Source: Mesaphorura yosii (Eukaryota; Arthropoda; Collembola; Poduromorpha; Tullbergiidae). From it: a DNA stretch of 64,000 nt. Shown here one piece after another: positions 1 to 12,020 of this stretch. Made by a program: the position numbers and the translations under genes. Position 1 is the first letter of the stretch, and each line of letters starts with the position of its first letter. Below the pieces are notes generated by a model. It made no database searches and was not told where the DNA came from. It saw nothing but the letters and a program-made list of their open reading frames with translations. The DNA is taken from positions 124,001 through 188,000 of the forward strand of contig WIXG01000003.1 of assembly GCA_009869945.1 (NCBI GenBank). Direction: 5' to 3'.

Positions 1-3000
1 TACTACTCATTGCAATAAAACATAGGTGTTCATTTGTACAGCGGAAGACTGGGTATCTCTTCTTTTCCCTTTTGAACCACGAAATGTGGTTTACGATTGC
101 ATTAATAACCGTGAGAAGATTTACGCGTACTGGTCTCGCGTCTGGCGCATTGCGTCTGTTTCACATCCTTGCACAGAAGGAAAACAGCCTATTCTGAACT
201 CATACGAATATTCTGCTCTAGAAATTCACGACAATTACGGTACAAATTGAGATCTCCAGTCCCACCTATGGACGCAGCTTCCAAAATGCTTCTTCATGGA
301 GAATTCGTGCTGAGCCCGAGAGTTGTAACTTGCTTCTTCACTTCATGAATGAATCTCTACACCATTCATAAAAACAGGCCTCGACTCGACCAGGACGTGC
401 TGGAGTAAATTATGTCTTGAAAAATAATGACGATCATTCATAACAAGCGAGCGTCCCTCCACTTGCATTGTTATGGTGCTCCTGTTCCGTGCACGCTCGA
501 TCTAATTCCAATGCATAATGATCTTAATGATGATGGCCCGTCGTCGTCGGTCGGTTGGTGGTTGTCCAGACCCAAACCCTTCACAAAAGAAACAAGCCAG
601 TCTTTGTCCCGAGCTGCCCAATATATTTTATTAGCATCATCATCTCTCCTCGTTCTCTTATCATGGATTTTGCCTAAATTGCTGAAGAAAACATTTTTTA
701 TTGTTTTCTTTCCTCAAAACTAAAACTAATTGTCTCGGGCACGGCACGTCAGCCCCAAACCTGAGCCAGGCTGAGCTTTCGAGCCGACCAGGCAGCCCGG
801 CGTCTGCTCTGCGACTGCCACGGTACGCTGTAAAAGGATTATAAAAAATGATCCACATCTTCCTTTCTAAGAATGAAAGAGAAAATTACGTGAAAATTGG
901 AGATGATGCTGAGTTGAGTGCCAGCGCCGAGTGCCTGCTTCGTCTTCGTGGCTTGACTTTGCGTGCTTCCAATTCACAATCTCATCTTCTCGGCTTGATC
1001 TGGCATCTCGACACTTATTTTTGGTTTTCTTGCACGCTCCGATGATTTTATCCCGTGAAGTGCCACTTCGAACTACGCAGCGCTGTAATTTACTACACAC
1101 CTGAGCCATGAGCCACGCGGAGAGCACAGCGCACGGGTAATGAGTACACAAATTTGAGAGATTGGTGAGACACGTTACTCAACTCATGCACAGAATGAAG
1201 AAAAATGAAGCAAAAAATTGTTGATACTTTTTTGAAGCGACGACGCAACTTCCGTTGTCGATTTTTTAGTCGGATTCTGAATTTTGTATTTTTGGAAGAA
1301 GTGGCTGTCGTCATGTCGGTCGTGTGTGCCTGCGCGCTGCTGCTTCCCATTGTACAAATAATTACGGTATGCACGCTTTTACGTGTGAATTGAAAATTGT
1401 TCCTGACTGCGAGTCGCAGTCTCGCAGTCGCAAGCGCGGCGTTACGTGATAAATTCTTGGATGATTACACTCTTCGTTTTCGCTGTTTGAAATAAGAAGA
1501 CTGCTTCATTTGGTGTAACTGAAACTAAAACTGAGGGCTTAGAACTGGCAGAATTTTACATAATTTTCACTTGCAATTGTGATCATGCACCTTTTAGTCG
1601 ACATCAGACCTCAAGCTTGGGATCAGCGATCATTTTCTTCGCGTCACGCGCGGTAAAGCACAAAATTCTGACCAGCAAGGATCGTGCTGTTCTAATATTA
1701 GGAAACAGTTAATACACGTGTTAAGTTCCTTGCTGGATCTCAGATCCGTCACGTCAACCGTGTAGAAAGATGAAAGATCTAAAGTTCACCTTGCTGATAG
1801 TTACGCATGTGAGTCATAAAGTTCATGATCAATCATCGCATGACAACTCCCGATGTCATTTAGCATATGACGAGCTTCATAACATTTCGCCTTTGCCTTT
1901 CGCGAATCTGAATCTGCTAAATACTAACGATACATACTTGAGCATGCCGTTATAACACTGATCATGTCACTCATTCCTTGTGCTTGAGAGTCTTCTTATC
2001 AGTAAATTCGTTGTGAGATTAACCTTTGGCTGTTTAATTACGCATTGACTTCAAGACGACTGGGACGGATGTATTGAAATAAGACCTGTCATTCAGAAGC
2101 AGCTTGAGCATGAGATATTGCACAATTTGATAAACTTCCATTGGACTTTATCGTCTGGTTAATTAAAAATGGCATTAACCCAAATGGGTTCAAGATTGGC
2201 TAAAGACTTCGACTGGATTCCAATTGACATTGATGTCCGCCAAAGCAAAGAGGCGCCAATATATTCGGTTTTATTGCGGAATTTACGAAGAAAGCCAATG
2301 CAGATGGATCTTGGCCGTCCTTCAAGTGCTCGTTAAATAATTCATCTTGGAGTTGAATATCGCGTCGTACACGATCAACCATGGAAATGCTCTGAATATG
2401 AATCTGTTGTATGATGCGAGGTAATGCACATTTTTATTTTGATACAGTTGGCGTAAAGGTAAAGTGAATGTACTCCAAAATCATTGCTAACAAACGAACG
2501 ATCATTATAATTTGGAATTAACATGAACCACTTGAACTTGACCAACTTGACCTTTATCTTAAACTTCGTACCATACTCTACTGATTTGGTGTGAATCTGA
2601 AACCGAAACATTGAAAATCAGATGAACTTATTACAGTACGCTAACAGATGGTTATTTTTCCTCCGGAATCCGAAAAGGGATGCATAAGCGTCACATACAA
2701 ATTAGGATTTTTGAATTCTTTGGCGCAAAATGAAATAAATGAGAGTGCTCCACTGAAGCATATGTCGTGGTACACAAGGGGTAGTCATCTGGTTTTGGAA
2801 AGGCAGTCAATTTGCACGCTGGACGGTCGTGGACATTTCATTGAACTTTGAGGTGTTCGGACATCACTGACCAAATTGATGATTTTACACTTGTATTGAA
2901 TCAGCAACCTAAATTTAGCATGTCAAAAGTCAAATGAACAATTTATCTAAAGCTCGAGCTCAAGAATACATTTCTTTATTGCACATGCAAAATTGCAGAT

Positions 3001-3907
3001 TAATTTGTGCTGTATCTGCGATTAGCAATTTCATAAATTGCACTAGGTAAAATTGCAGGGTAATAACATCAAATCTGCAAACCACTAGGCAAACCACTTT
3101 AAACTTTGTGCTGCCGAAGATAAGGGAATGCATGATCCAAAGGCAAAGCCATGCAGAATGATGGCACATGCTCTCGAGCTGACTGCTGACTCTGACTTTG
3201 TTTTCTGTTTTCGCAAAACTTTTAATCATATTCATATTCATCACATCACACTTGTTAAACAAATAAACTTGCAAGTTGCAGACGCTGCGACTGAAAACAA
3301 GAGTCCCGTTTTACATTTTGCTTGTGCGGAACAACTCGAGTCTTTGTGAGTTTGCGATTGCTATTAGCGAACTCGAGTTCAAACTTTAGACTCACAGTTA
3401 AAGTTAAAGAGCTAGACCGCGTTCGTGTTCATAGTGCAGTGCAGGTCGGCTTCGGCAGCCGCAAGTACGGAACTCATATCAGTGATATCATTCATCATTA
3501 CATTTTACATGTTGTAGTTGGTGTCGTACCACCAACTACTCATAAATACTCATAAATACGTTATTAAACGGTAAACGCTGATTTCCAAATAAAAAGATTT
3601 GACTTATCGTCTGCCACACATCAGACGCCTTTCATACGCTGACCTGATACGATCTTTAACGCTCTGTACGGCGAATTCGCGTCTCGCGTTGGTGTTCTTG
3701 TGCTAGTAGCTTATAACTTGGACTAGGCTGTCAGCTGTCCCATCGGGTCGTGTCAATACGTTGCATAATTATTGTGCCAGATAAAGATAAATACTTTGGT
3801 TTTGTGTTCCTGAACTAAGCTGCGAATCGCAATTTCTGTGCTCTCCACCGTCTTGTTCTGTGATACTACAACAGCCACTATCTGCCCACTGTGCGTAGCG
3901 CCTCAAA
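1..3907. other. Non-coding stretch upstream of the carotenoid oxygenase
   Basis: I see no exon chain here. The open frames are short (under about 105 codons), lack recognisable domains and are not joined by matching splice sites. The last few hundred bases before 3908 should hold the promoter and 5' UTR of the carotenoid oxygenase, but I could not fix a TATA box or start site. The stretch could also be intron or intergenic DNA of a gene lying outside the window. Confidence 0.5.
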
Positions 3908-6900
3908 ATGCCAATCAAGCTGGGAAAACTCTTTGAGAACCAGGTGGAACAGGAGAAGCCTGAGGAAGCTGTTGTTGAGGGTGAGTAACCGAAGTACGCT
4001 GGACGCCCGCTCCTCCGGCTGGCCATTTCCGTTGACCAAATTTAGTCTTTGTCACGAGCAAATTGCCGAAATTGCAAGTACACCAAAATGCCTCACGAGT
4101 CAGCATCAAATCTCAAATTCCCACAAAGTAACCGCAAGTACGACCACAAGTGATTCACGACTTATGTCACCCAATTAACAACTCATCTTTCTTCGCGTTG
4201 TTTGAGTGGAGCGAGCCACCTTGACATAGTGCTAAAAATCTCGGTGGCTTCCAACTGTGTGAAGGCCAAAAATGTGTAATTACACGTTTGTTTTCGTTAT
4301 CAAGCAGCGTAAACTGTAAACTTACTCCATTAAAATGACATGTGCGACAGTAACTTCTGGTTGAAGTCGTTAAATTTCATAATCGCTTCAGAGCATTGTG
4401 GTCGTGGATCTGAGTTCACATACGATTTAAGGTTCAACAGCGAGCCACTCACGTTTCTTGACGAGCGCACATGTTTCCTTATATCTCTGGCTCATAGATT
4501 GGTCGCTGTGTTGACATTAAGGATTAGCAAACTCACGGTTGCAATTATACTCTAACTGGAATGCCAAACAAATTCAATGAAATACGTTGCACTGAAGACA
4601 TCATTTACGAAGACAGAAACTCGAGGCTCAACCTTGACACCTTTTAGCGGACTCAGTACACGGGATTTGGAGTGATTCGTGGAAATTGTCATTCAAATTG
4701 AACAAAAGAAAGGCAAAAACGCTAGTATTGCACGCGAGCACAGTATCAGTTACTTTAGAGTTTAGACCCGTTTCAATGCCTCAAATCCAAGAGCAAAGTT
4801 CAATAGTCATGAGCATAGTTTAAAAACCAAAGCACAGGTAATCACTTGTCCGTGTGTACTGTAGTCGAAAACACTTGAGAATTAGCAATTGGGCACATGT
4901 AATTTAATTTTACAAGAGATATGTTAGAATGATTTCAAAGAGGCTCGTGCGCTTCGAGTGCACCATATTGCATGCAATATTTCAAGTGCACAATTCACGG
5001 ATTTAGCTGGAAATGTGAAACACATTGTACTCAAATGCAGAAAGATAATTGGTTCAAGGTGGTAAAGTGTGTTGATTTAAATGATTGCCATTTCGCCATA
5101 AAGTACTTTTCAGATATCTGTAAGAAAGTGAAGAAATATGTTTTTCAGTTTCTAAAGAGCGTCATGATTCAATTTCTGCACAGGTTCCATTCCCAATTGG
5201 TTGGATGGCTTGTACATGAGAGTGGGTCCGGGCAAATTCGAAGTTGGGGATGTGACCATGAACCAGTTCATCGATGGCTACGCGATGCTGTCCAAGTTCG
5301 AAATTCATGACGGAAAGGTATAGCTGGTGCCCTGCTTCACGCGTGTTTGGATATTTGGATGCTAAATGCTTGGTTTCTTGATGAAGGTTGTTTTCGACAA
5401 GAAATATTTACAATCGGAAGCGTTCAGGAAAGCCTGCGAGCAGAAGAAGCCTTTCTTCCCCGAGTTCGGAACAAAAGGCACGGTGGCTAGCACAAAGAGC
5501 ATATTCACGCGGATGGCAACTACTTTCGTAAGTTTGTCTACTGTCTCGGTGTCCTCATGTGTCCAGTGCATTGGCTCGCATTTATGATTCTCCACATCCT
5601 TTGCGCAGAGTTCTGGTGATATCACTGACAACGACGCGATGAATTTGTACGCCATCGGCGGAGACGTGTACGCGGCCACAGAGACATGCCACATTCACAA
5701 CGTGGATCCAAATAATCTTGCCACTCTAGAGAAGGTACGCCGAGACTTTTATCGCGTTCATATCGGTGAAGGTTTTAAATGAACCAGTTTTGATAAAAAT
5801 TCCTTCGAACTTAGACGGATTTCTATAAACTATGCGGAATTCATATGGCCACAGCGCATCCGATGGTGGACTCGAACGGGGACACGTACAATATTGGCAC
5901 TGGGTTCACTGCGACCGGTTGCAAATATCAAGTCTACAAAATTCCAAAAGCTGGAAACTCAAAAGACGGTCAGTGGCCTTTGCTAATGTTGAAATCAATC
6001 ACTAAAATCTTGCTCAACTGCTTTTCATAAGGGCAATGTTAACGCAAGATGCCTATTTAGCCATGTTATGCTATGATAGCTATGAACTGAGCCTACGAAT
6101 TGCTTCTTCAGCTGCAGAGTGTGACTGCACTGCTGCTCAGCTTGCATTAAGTTCTGATTTTGCAATGTCAGCAATTTCTGAAGAATATTACCCAACACGA
6201 AATAATGTACTGCATCTAATTACCTTCCAGCAATCAAAAAAGTGACTGTCATCGCATCGTTTTATCCATCCTACTCAACCAACTGTTCGTACTATCATTC
6301 ATTTGGAATGACAGAAAACTACATTATCTTCATCGAGCAGCCGTGCCTGCTCAGCGTTCTCAAACTGACTGATGCAAAGTTGAAAGGGAAAGGAATTCGA
6401 GATATCATGAATTGGTCGCCAAACGACGGGGTAATTTTGACCACGGCCTGACATTTTGTGGCTCCAAAAATAAGTGTTTCTGTCTTTCTCTTTCCAGAAT
6501 CGCTTCATCATAATTGACAAGCGTACCGGCGAAGTTTTGAAGACAAAGTACACAAGTGAAGCAGCCTTCTTCTTCTTCCACATCTCGAATTCGTTCGAGG
6601 ATAATGGCCATATCGTGATGGACATTGACTGCTACCCGGATACTACGCTTATGGATAACCTGGAATTGGCCAAGCTGCGGGAAGGGAATCTTGATGGCAG
6701 CAAACCGGGAAAGCTCAGTAGGTTCGTCCTGCCACTGGTGAAAGACATCAAGGTACGAAATTGACAAACGCGAAAGGCAAACGGCGAAGTGAAGATTGAC
6801 AGATTCTAAATGAAATGTCGTGTCTGCAGGATGTTTCGAAAGGAGAGAGCCTGGTCAAACTCAACTACACCACAGCGAGCGCAAAGCGTGACGGTGACGC

Positions 6901-7402
6901 TATCGTTGTTTCTAGTCAAGGAATTGGTGAGCCAGGCTTCGATGGTTGTACGATTAACCCGAAAGTGCAATACAAGCCTTACAATTATGTGTACGGAACT
7001 GGAGCGATGATGCCCGGCAGGTTTGCCAATTCTGTAAGCTGAATCTCATTCCTCAATTGCTGGTTTCGAATGGACCTATTTATACTAACGGTTCTGATTA
7101 CCTTGCAGCTATGCAAAGTGAACGTGAACACTGGCGAGATTCTGGTGTGGAGTGACTCGGACAACGAGCACGTCTTCCCTGGCGAGCCGAGATTTGTGCC
7201 CAGACCCGACTCGACGGCAGAAGACGACGGTGTTGTGATCACAACTTGCTCCGACGCGCGTGGCAAACCCGAAGGGCAAGACTACTTGCTCTTCCTCGAC
7301 GCTGCCACGATGAAGGAAATTGGAAGGGCGTTGGTCACTAGTCAGATTCCACAAACGCTGCATGGCATGTACTTTGAAAAATCTGCACTGGCGAAGAAGT
7401 AG
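3908..7402 (+). CDS. Carotenoid oxygenase (BCO/NinaB/RPE65 family)
   Basis: A non-heme iron enzyme of the family that cleaves carotenoids or isomerises retinoids, usually cytosolic or membrane-associated. Nine exons join in frame: 3908-3980, 5184-5317, 5387-5527, 5609-5734, 5815-5968, 6231-6430, 6498-6752, 6830-7033 and 7109-7402, giving 526 residues, the usual family length. Family landmarks are an N-terminal WLDGLYMRVGPGKFEVGD block, the EFGT block, TDN, a YYHSFGMTENY block and the C-terminal HGMYFE. All four iron-binding histidines can be placed: H173 (TAHP), H232 (YYHSFG), H304 (FFFFHIS) and H514 (LHG). The family HWFDG-type motif reads NQFIDG here, a departure near the substrate tunnel. 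I chose the start because the ATG opens exon 1 and leads directly into the conserved block. Intron 1 is 1.2 kb and the others are short. Whether it cleaves beta-carotene centrally (BCO1/NinaB), eccentrically (BCO2) or isomerises retinoids cannot be told from sequence alone. Confidence 0.95.
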
Positions 7403-7683
7403 GCGTCCTAGCTTTAACTTGTAACCTGTCCATAATTTGTGATACGCGCACGGCACGTGAAAGCCGAAAGAATGTGATTACATTTGATTCATATGCCATT
7501 GGGAGTGGCCAACACCGGTCGAGCATCTATTTTAAATGTGATATTTTGAACAAACGTGACCTTCCTACTGAATTACAATTACAACTTATACTAATCAACC
7601 GAATGAATCATATGCTTGCTCAATTAATATGATTGCATCTTCATCGCCACAAATATTGTTTAGCATGATGGAAATGTAATGAT

Positions 7684-7689
7684 AATAAA
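7684..7689 (+). terminator. Poly(A) signal of the carotenoid oxygenase gene
   Basis: AATAAA about 280 bp after the stop at 7402. A reverse-strand hexamer for the convergent SFT2 gene lies only about 40 bp further on. Confidence 0.6.
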
Positions 7690-7726
7690 AACAAAACCAC
7701 ACGTCTGAGAATTTGAAATGTGTCAC

Positions 7727-7732
7727 TTTATT
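7727..7732 (-). terminator. Poly(A) signal of the SFT2 gene
   Basis: TTTATT on the plus strand reads AATAAA on the minus strand, about 280 bp after the SFT2 stop at 8012. A second copy of TTTATT near 7876 is an alternative. Confidence 0.4.
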
Positions 7733-8011
7733 TCGGTTTCGGCTCTTCATACAAAATCAGCTTGGTCGAAATCGAGGGTTCTTTAAAAGTATTTCGTTAA
7801 ATATCATTAAAGTTGTTTCTCATTCCCTAAAGATAATAAGTTAAACTTGTCTAGCCTCCTAGATAAATAGATTCATAGTTTATTTACGTGTACAGATATG
7901 GTAAAAGCATGCAGTTCACTTTGGACAATCGAGAGTATACACGAGGGCGAAAGTATTGTAGCATAGGACTTTTAGCTGCTTTGCGGTGGAGACTGACGTA
8001 AATATTCTAAC

Positions 8012-8893
8012 TTAAATAGGAATGCTTCGGGTAATACTAGACGAAATGAAACCGGTCAGATACTTCATCCCAGTAATGCCTCCTGGAAGGTACGATACGA
8101 TAAAGGATATCAATGAAATTACTTGAAAAACGATTCCGAATATGGTTAGAATTGTGCTCTGCAGTGCGATCGCAAAGACTAATGTGGCAAACAGGGATCC
8201 AAAGTACATTCCGGTGAACAGGATTCGCTCGGATGAAAACAGATGCTTCAGGAACGCCACAAATCCCCACAAAACAGAAAGACTGCAAGAGCGAAAAACC
8301 CAACTTATCGTCACGTTTTTATGTTTCCGTCTGCTCAAGCCTTGAGCAAAATTCGATCGACAAGCCGACATTTACCTTGCAAATGTAAATACACTCCCCA
8401 GGGTGAAGAGTATGGAGAATTTTCTGGCTTTGAAGAGGAGGACTGGAATGTAGAAGCTGGACAATGTGAAAAATATGATCCCCAATCCAAGCAGCACAAA
8501 GAAACCAATGATTCTTTCTTTCCGGGACTGAAATTGGATCAAATTAATATTGAACCTGCCGCTGCCGTGTCCTTTATAACCTAAGTTTTATTAACTGAAT
8601 GAACTTACAATCACAGGCGTCCACCCACTCCCACTGCTGCTGTCAGCTGTTCCATTGTTGTTTAACGAAATTCCAAATCTTAATGCAATGTCGTCCTGAA
8701 TTGATCCTGTTCCACCCATTCGCTTCGGGACGAACGATTTGGCCCGCTCTCCAACATTACTGAAGAACGATGAGAAACCATTCTGGTGTGATTTTTCACG
8801 TTGTATCAGATAATCCCCAAGTTCAGCGGAATCGTTGATCGTAGTCTCTTCGAGTTCAATGTCAATCGTCGCTGCTTTACCTTTTTGACCCAT
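8012..8893 (-). CDS. SFT2 domain vesicle transport protein
   Basis: A predicted four-helix Golgi/endosome membrane protein of the SFT2/GOT1 group, whose yeast member aids retrograde endosome-to-Golgi fusion. Three exons on the minus strand (8609-8893, 8376-8527, 8012-8282) join in frame to give 235 residues. Residues 1-95 are polar and probably cytosolic. The first helix begins after RKERIIGFF, the second follows LFKARKFS, the third follows SSERILFTGMYFG, and the fourth ends at the family signature SYLPGGITGMKY. The length and long N-terminus resemble vertebrate SFT2D3 more than the short SFT2D1 and SFT2D2, but I would not assign the paralogue. The ATG at 8893 is the first in frame; upstream in-frame codons lack an ATG. 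The gene is convergent with the carotenoid oxygenase. Confidence 0.9.
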
Positions 8894-9587
8894 TTTCACG
8901 GTGACTGGCAAATGACCGACTATTTCGTGGATTCTCCTTCACATAATTGCGAGTTTTGGCTATAGACAATTACCAGATCGTGTCAAGAACTCCTGTTTAT
9001 TGCTTACAATCTTCGTTTTAAATAGTGAAACGGTAGTTTTTTTGCTTCAAATTACGGACTGCCACAGATGAGTTGTTCTTGCTCTTGGGCACGAAAGTCA
9101 CATGAGAAATATGAGGGAAAGAACTCAAACTGAATCTTCCAAGTTAGGAACGTGTGAAGTTACATCGAAAGTTAATTTTGAAATACTTGCCGACTTCATC
9201 TCGTTTAGAGAGTTAATTGGAAACAGAAAAGGGCCACCTCGCAGATAATGGAAGACGAGCAATAGCCTCGACCGACTGTAGGCTGTCAATTGCGTACTTC
9301 CAAATTAAAACTGGAATAATTACATCATACTTCTTTCGTCAATTCTTCCGGCGTCTTCGTCGTGTGGGTAAGAATGAAGAAGACAATAATTAGATCACGC
9401 CACCCAGTCATTAGAGGTTTAATAAAAAGCCTAAATAACATCATGTCACGAAACATAACATAAAACAGAATTTGGGTTTCAAAGTGTGACTGAAACAAGG
9501 GATAGTTGATCACACTTTTCATTTTCTTGACCTTACATCCTGGCTTTCCTAACACCAAACTTGCAGCGGGCATCCCGGCCTTATTAG

Positions 9588-11515
9588 CTAACATAAACTT
9601 ATTCCTGGCCATAATGATTGGTCAGTTGTGTTCTTGAGAAGGATGGCTGCCAAATCCGTGAAGGTGCTTTCGTTGACTTTTGTAATTGACGAGATTGCAT
9701 GTTGATAGATTTTGTACTCCGACTGCTTGAAGGCGTAAACACAGCAAGCGACAATGCCAGATGCTTCTACCAGCTTGTTGAATTCGATCTTTCTGAACTG
9801 CTCCCTGTGTCAGAATTAAATTAAACAGCACTCATTAAACTGCACAAGGCCTTGATTCCGTTGATTATGAAATAACCACCTGTCAAGTGTAGGCTGCCTT
9901 TCCGATTCCAGTTTGAACAGACAGTTGTAGACTGATTGATGATCTTCTAAAACGTAATCCAACAAGAACACGCACAATTCGTAAATCCGACGATAAAGTG
10001 GAATGTCCAACTCTAATTGAATCAGTAGTATTTCAATGATGTCCAATGTCGTTACATAATTCGTCTTGTATTTAATCAGGGACAAAATTCGTAGCTCGGA
10101 AGCACTGATATGCTTAACTGTGAAGAGCGTCTGAAAATTTAGCGCGTTATAAATTGCATTGCTTGATAGTGCCTGAAAGGTAAAACACACAAGAAACGCG
10201 CAGATGTTAAGAGGTGACCCAACTTTCACTTTGACTACAAGTATTTACATCACTTGTAACGTCCGCCACCATTTTTGATGCCAACTGAACACAAGAAGCC
10301 AATCTGAGTTGCGCTTGGACTTTGAGACGCTGATGAGACTCGATCGTTGTCTGTTTGTCAAGAGGCATCAGCTGGTCTGTCATGTAGGTACTAAAAGCCA
10401 TCATAAACCTGGCATGTCAAAGTTAAGAAGTCAAAGTCAGTTTATATAAGAGTGGGTAGATTATACTGAAGTAGCCTTGCCTATCATAGATTTCAACAGC
10501 CGTGTACTTCACTGGGTCAGATAGCTTCAAGTATTCACACATATCAAATAAATGGAAAACTGCTTCTGGGGTGAGAGCTTCTCCGCGGTTTGGAGACAAG
10601 TTTTCCAGCTCCTTTTCGATAGATTCTCGAATTCCATCCATCTGAAGTGATAACATTGCACCTATTAGTTGGAGAGTCTATTAGTGTTCATTATACCCGC
10701 AATGACGAATGAGTCATAATTGTAAAGCTCCAATTTACTTACTGCTTTCGTGCTGTCTTGCCATTACGTACGACAATTGGACTTCCATCATTTGAGTTGT
10801 TGGAGCTCGTGGGATTTCTTTCAAGTCTTCTTCGGAATTTGCATCACTGCAAAATTGTGTGAAAAGTTTGTGCTTGAAATTTCTGAGTCCGGTCGGGGGA
10901 ACAATTGGAAGAACGTTGCACGATGATGAGCAAGGTGCTGGAGCTACTGGAAGAAGTACCGGAAGTTTCGGAAGAATCTTTTCAACGGGCAAAGGCAAAT
11001 CATCACCTCTTGAACTGCCACTTCCAGATGAAGCGATAGAGTGTCTGTGTCTTGAATTATGCAGAGCTTCATCATGTCGAAAAATCCTTGGATCAACTGT
11101 CCTGTACTCGTGTGGAAGTTGAAATGGTAATGATTGTCTGCTCTGCACTGGCTGTCTTCCGTACTGGCGATGGCTCCTGGCATGATCACGCGCCACAACA
11201 ATGTTCGATGCTTTCAGCGGCGGTTCAAGTTCCTTTGAATATCTTCGATCATTTGCATAAGTATGTCGACGGCCCACTTCGAATTCGGGTCTGCTGTCGT
11301 GGTAGGGCTTTTCACCATGACTTTGCCGATTCGCCTGAAAAATTCTGGTGTTAATGGTGTCATGCCGAGGTCTGATGACTTTTGAAACGATGTTCGATTC
11401 TGAGAAACATAACGATAACATATTGTGTCGTCTTAATTGATTTCGCCGCAGAGATAACGAAGTGCATACCTTGTTTTCTGGATCCTCGACCCTTTCTGTT
11501 AAATGAGTACTCCAT
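9588..11515 (-). CDS. CNTD1-like cyclin (meiotic crossover factor)
   Basis: A cyclin-fold protein resembling vertebrate CNTD1, the relative of C. elegans COSA-1, which promotes maturation of class I meiotic crossovers. Six exons (11470-11515, 10743-11399, 10481-10661, 10249-10408, 9880-10172, 9588-9804) join in frame to give 517 residues. The cyclin region starts near residue 250. Matching stretches include AVEIYDRFM (human AVEILERFM), RLASCVQLASKM (human RLVSCVQLASKL), and a second fold with leucine-rich helices reading RILSLIKY and VTTLDIIEILL. The first 235 or so residues are basic, polar and rich in Arg, His, Ser and Pro, with no counterpart in human CNTD1 (about 330 residues). The intron at 10409-10480 has a GC donor, and the family alignment supports that join. 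The exon 2/3 join uses a modest acceptor but is the only one I found that keeps frame. Confidence 0.82.
10409..10480 (-). other. GC-AG intron in the CNTD1-like gene
   Basis: The minus-strand donor reads GATAG|GCAAGG and the acceptor GCCAG|GTTTATG. Splicing here completes the Arg codon of the conserved AVEIYDR-FM block. No GT donor close by gives the same protein. Every other intron rebuilt in the window begins with GT. Confidence 0.8.
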
Positions 11516-12020
11516 TTCTCCGCTGCTGGTGCGATGGTCTTCCGCTTAGGCGTTTAAAATGCTCTTCAACCACTCCTAACTATTAACCAGTCTCACTCTC
11601 ACTAACATAATTAAACAACTATGACTAAAAGGGGCGCGTATTGTTTTGGACCAATTTTCCCGAATAAAATCAGTGTGTGAATTGCGAGCAATTCATTTGA
11701 CAAACGAAAATGATACCCAACGCGATACGCGACATTTTTAATTTTCCGCAGACATGTTGAGAATCAACGACGCGACGACGGCCTTCCTCGATCGTTTGTC
11801 AAGTCGTCTGTGTCGTGAGACGCCGATTCATTTCGAGTTCTTGTTTGAAGTTAAGCCGAACTAAGCTTGTCACGACAACTTCATTCCATGGTCGATTCAA
11901 TTAGAATTTAGTTTGATTTTCTGAACGGCCCCTAATTTTCTTTAAATAAGTTGTGACTGATTCCCGCATTTCCAGAAACCTGAGATTCGATTGGATCGCT
12001 TGAGACTTGGAACCATAAGA

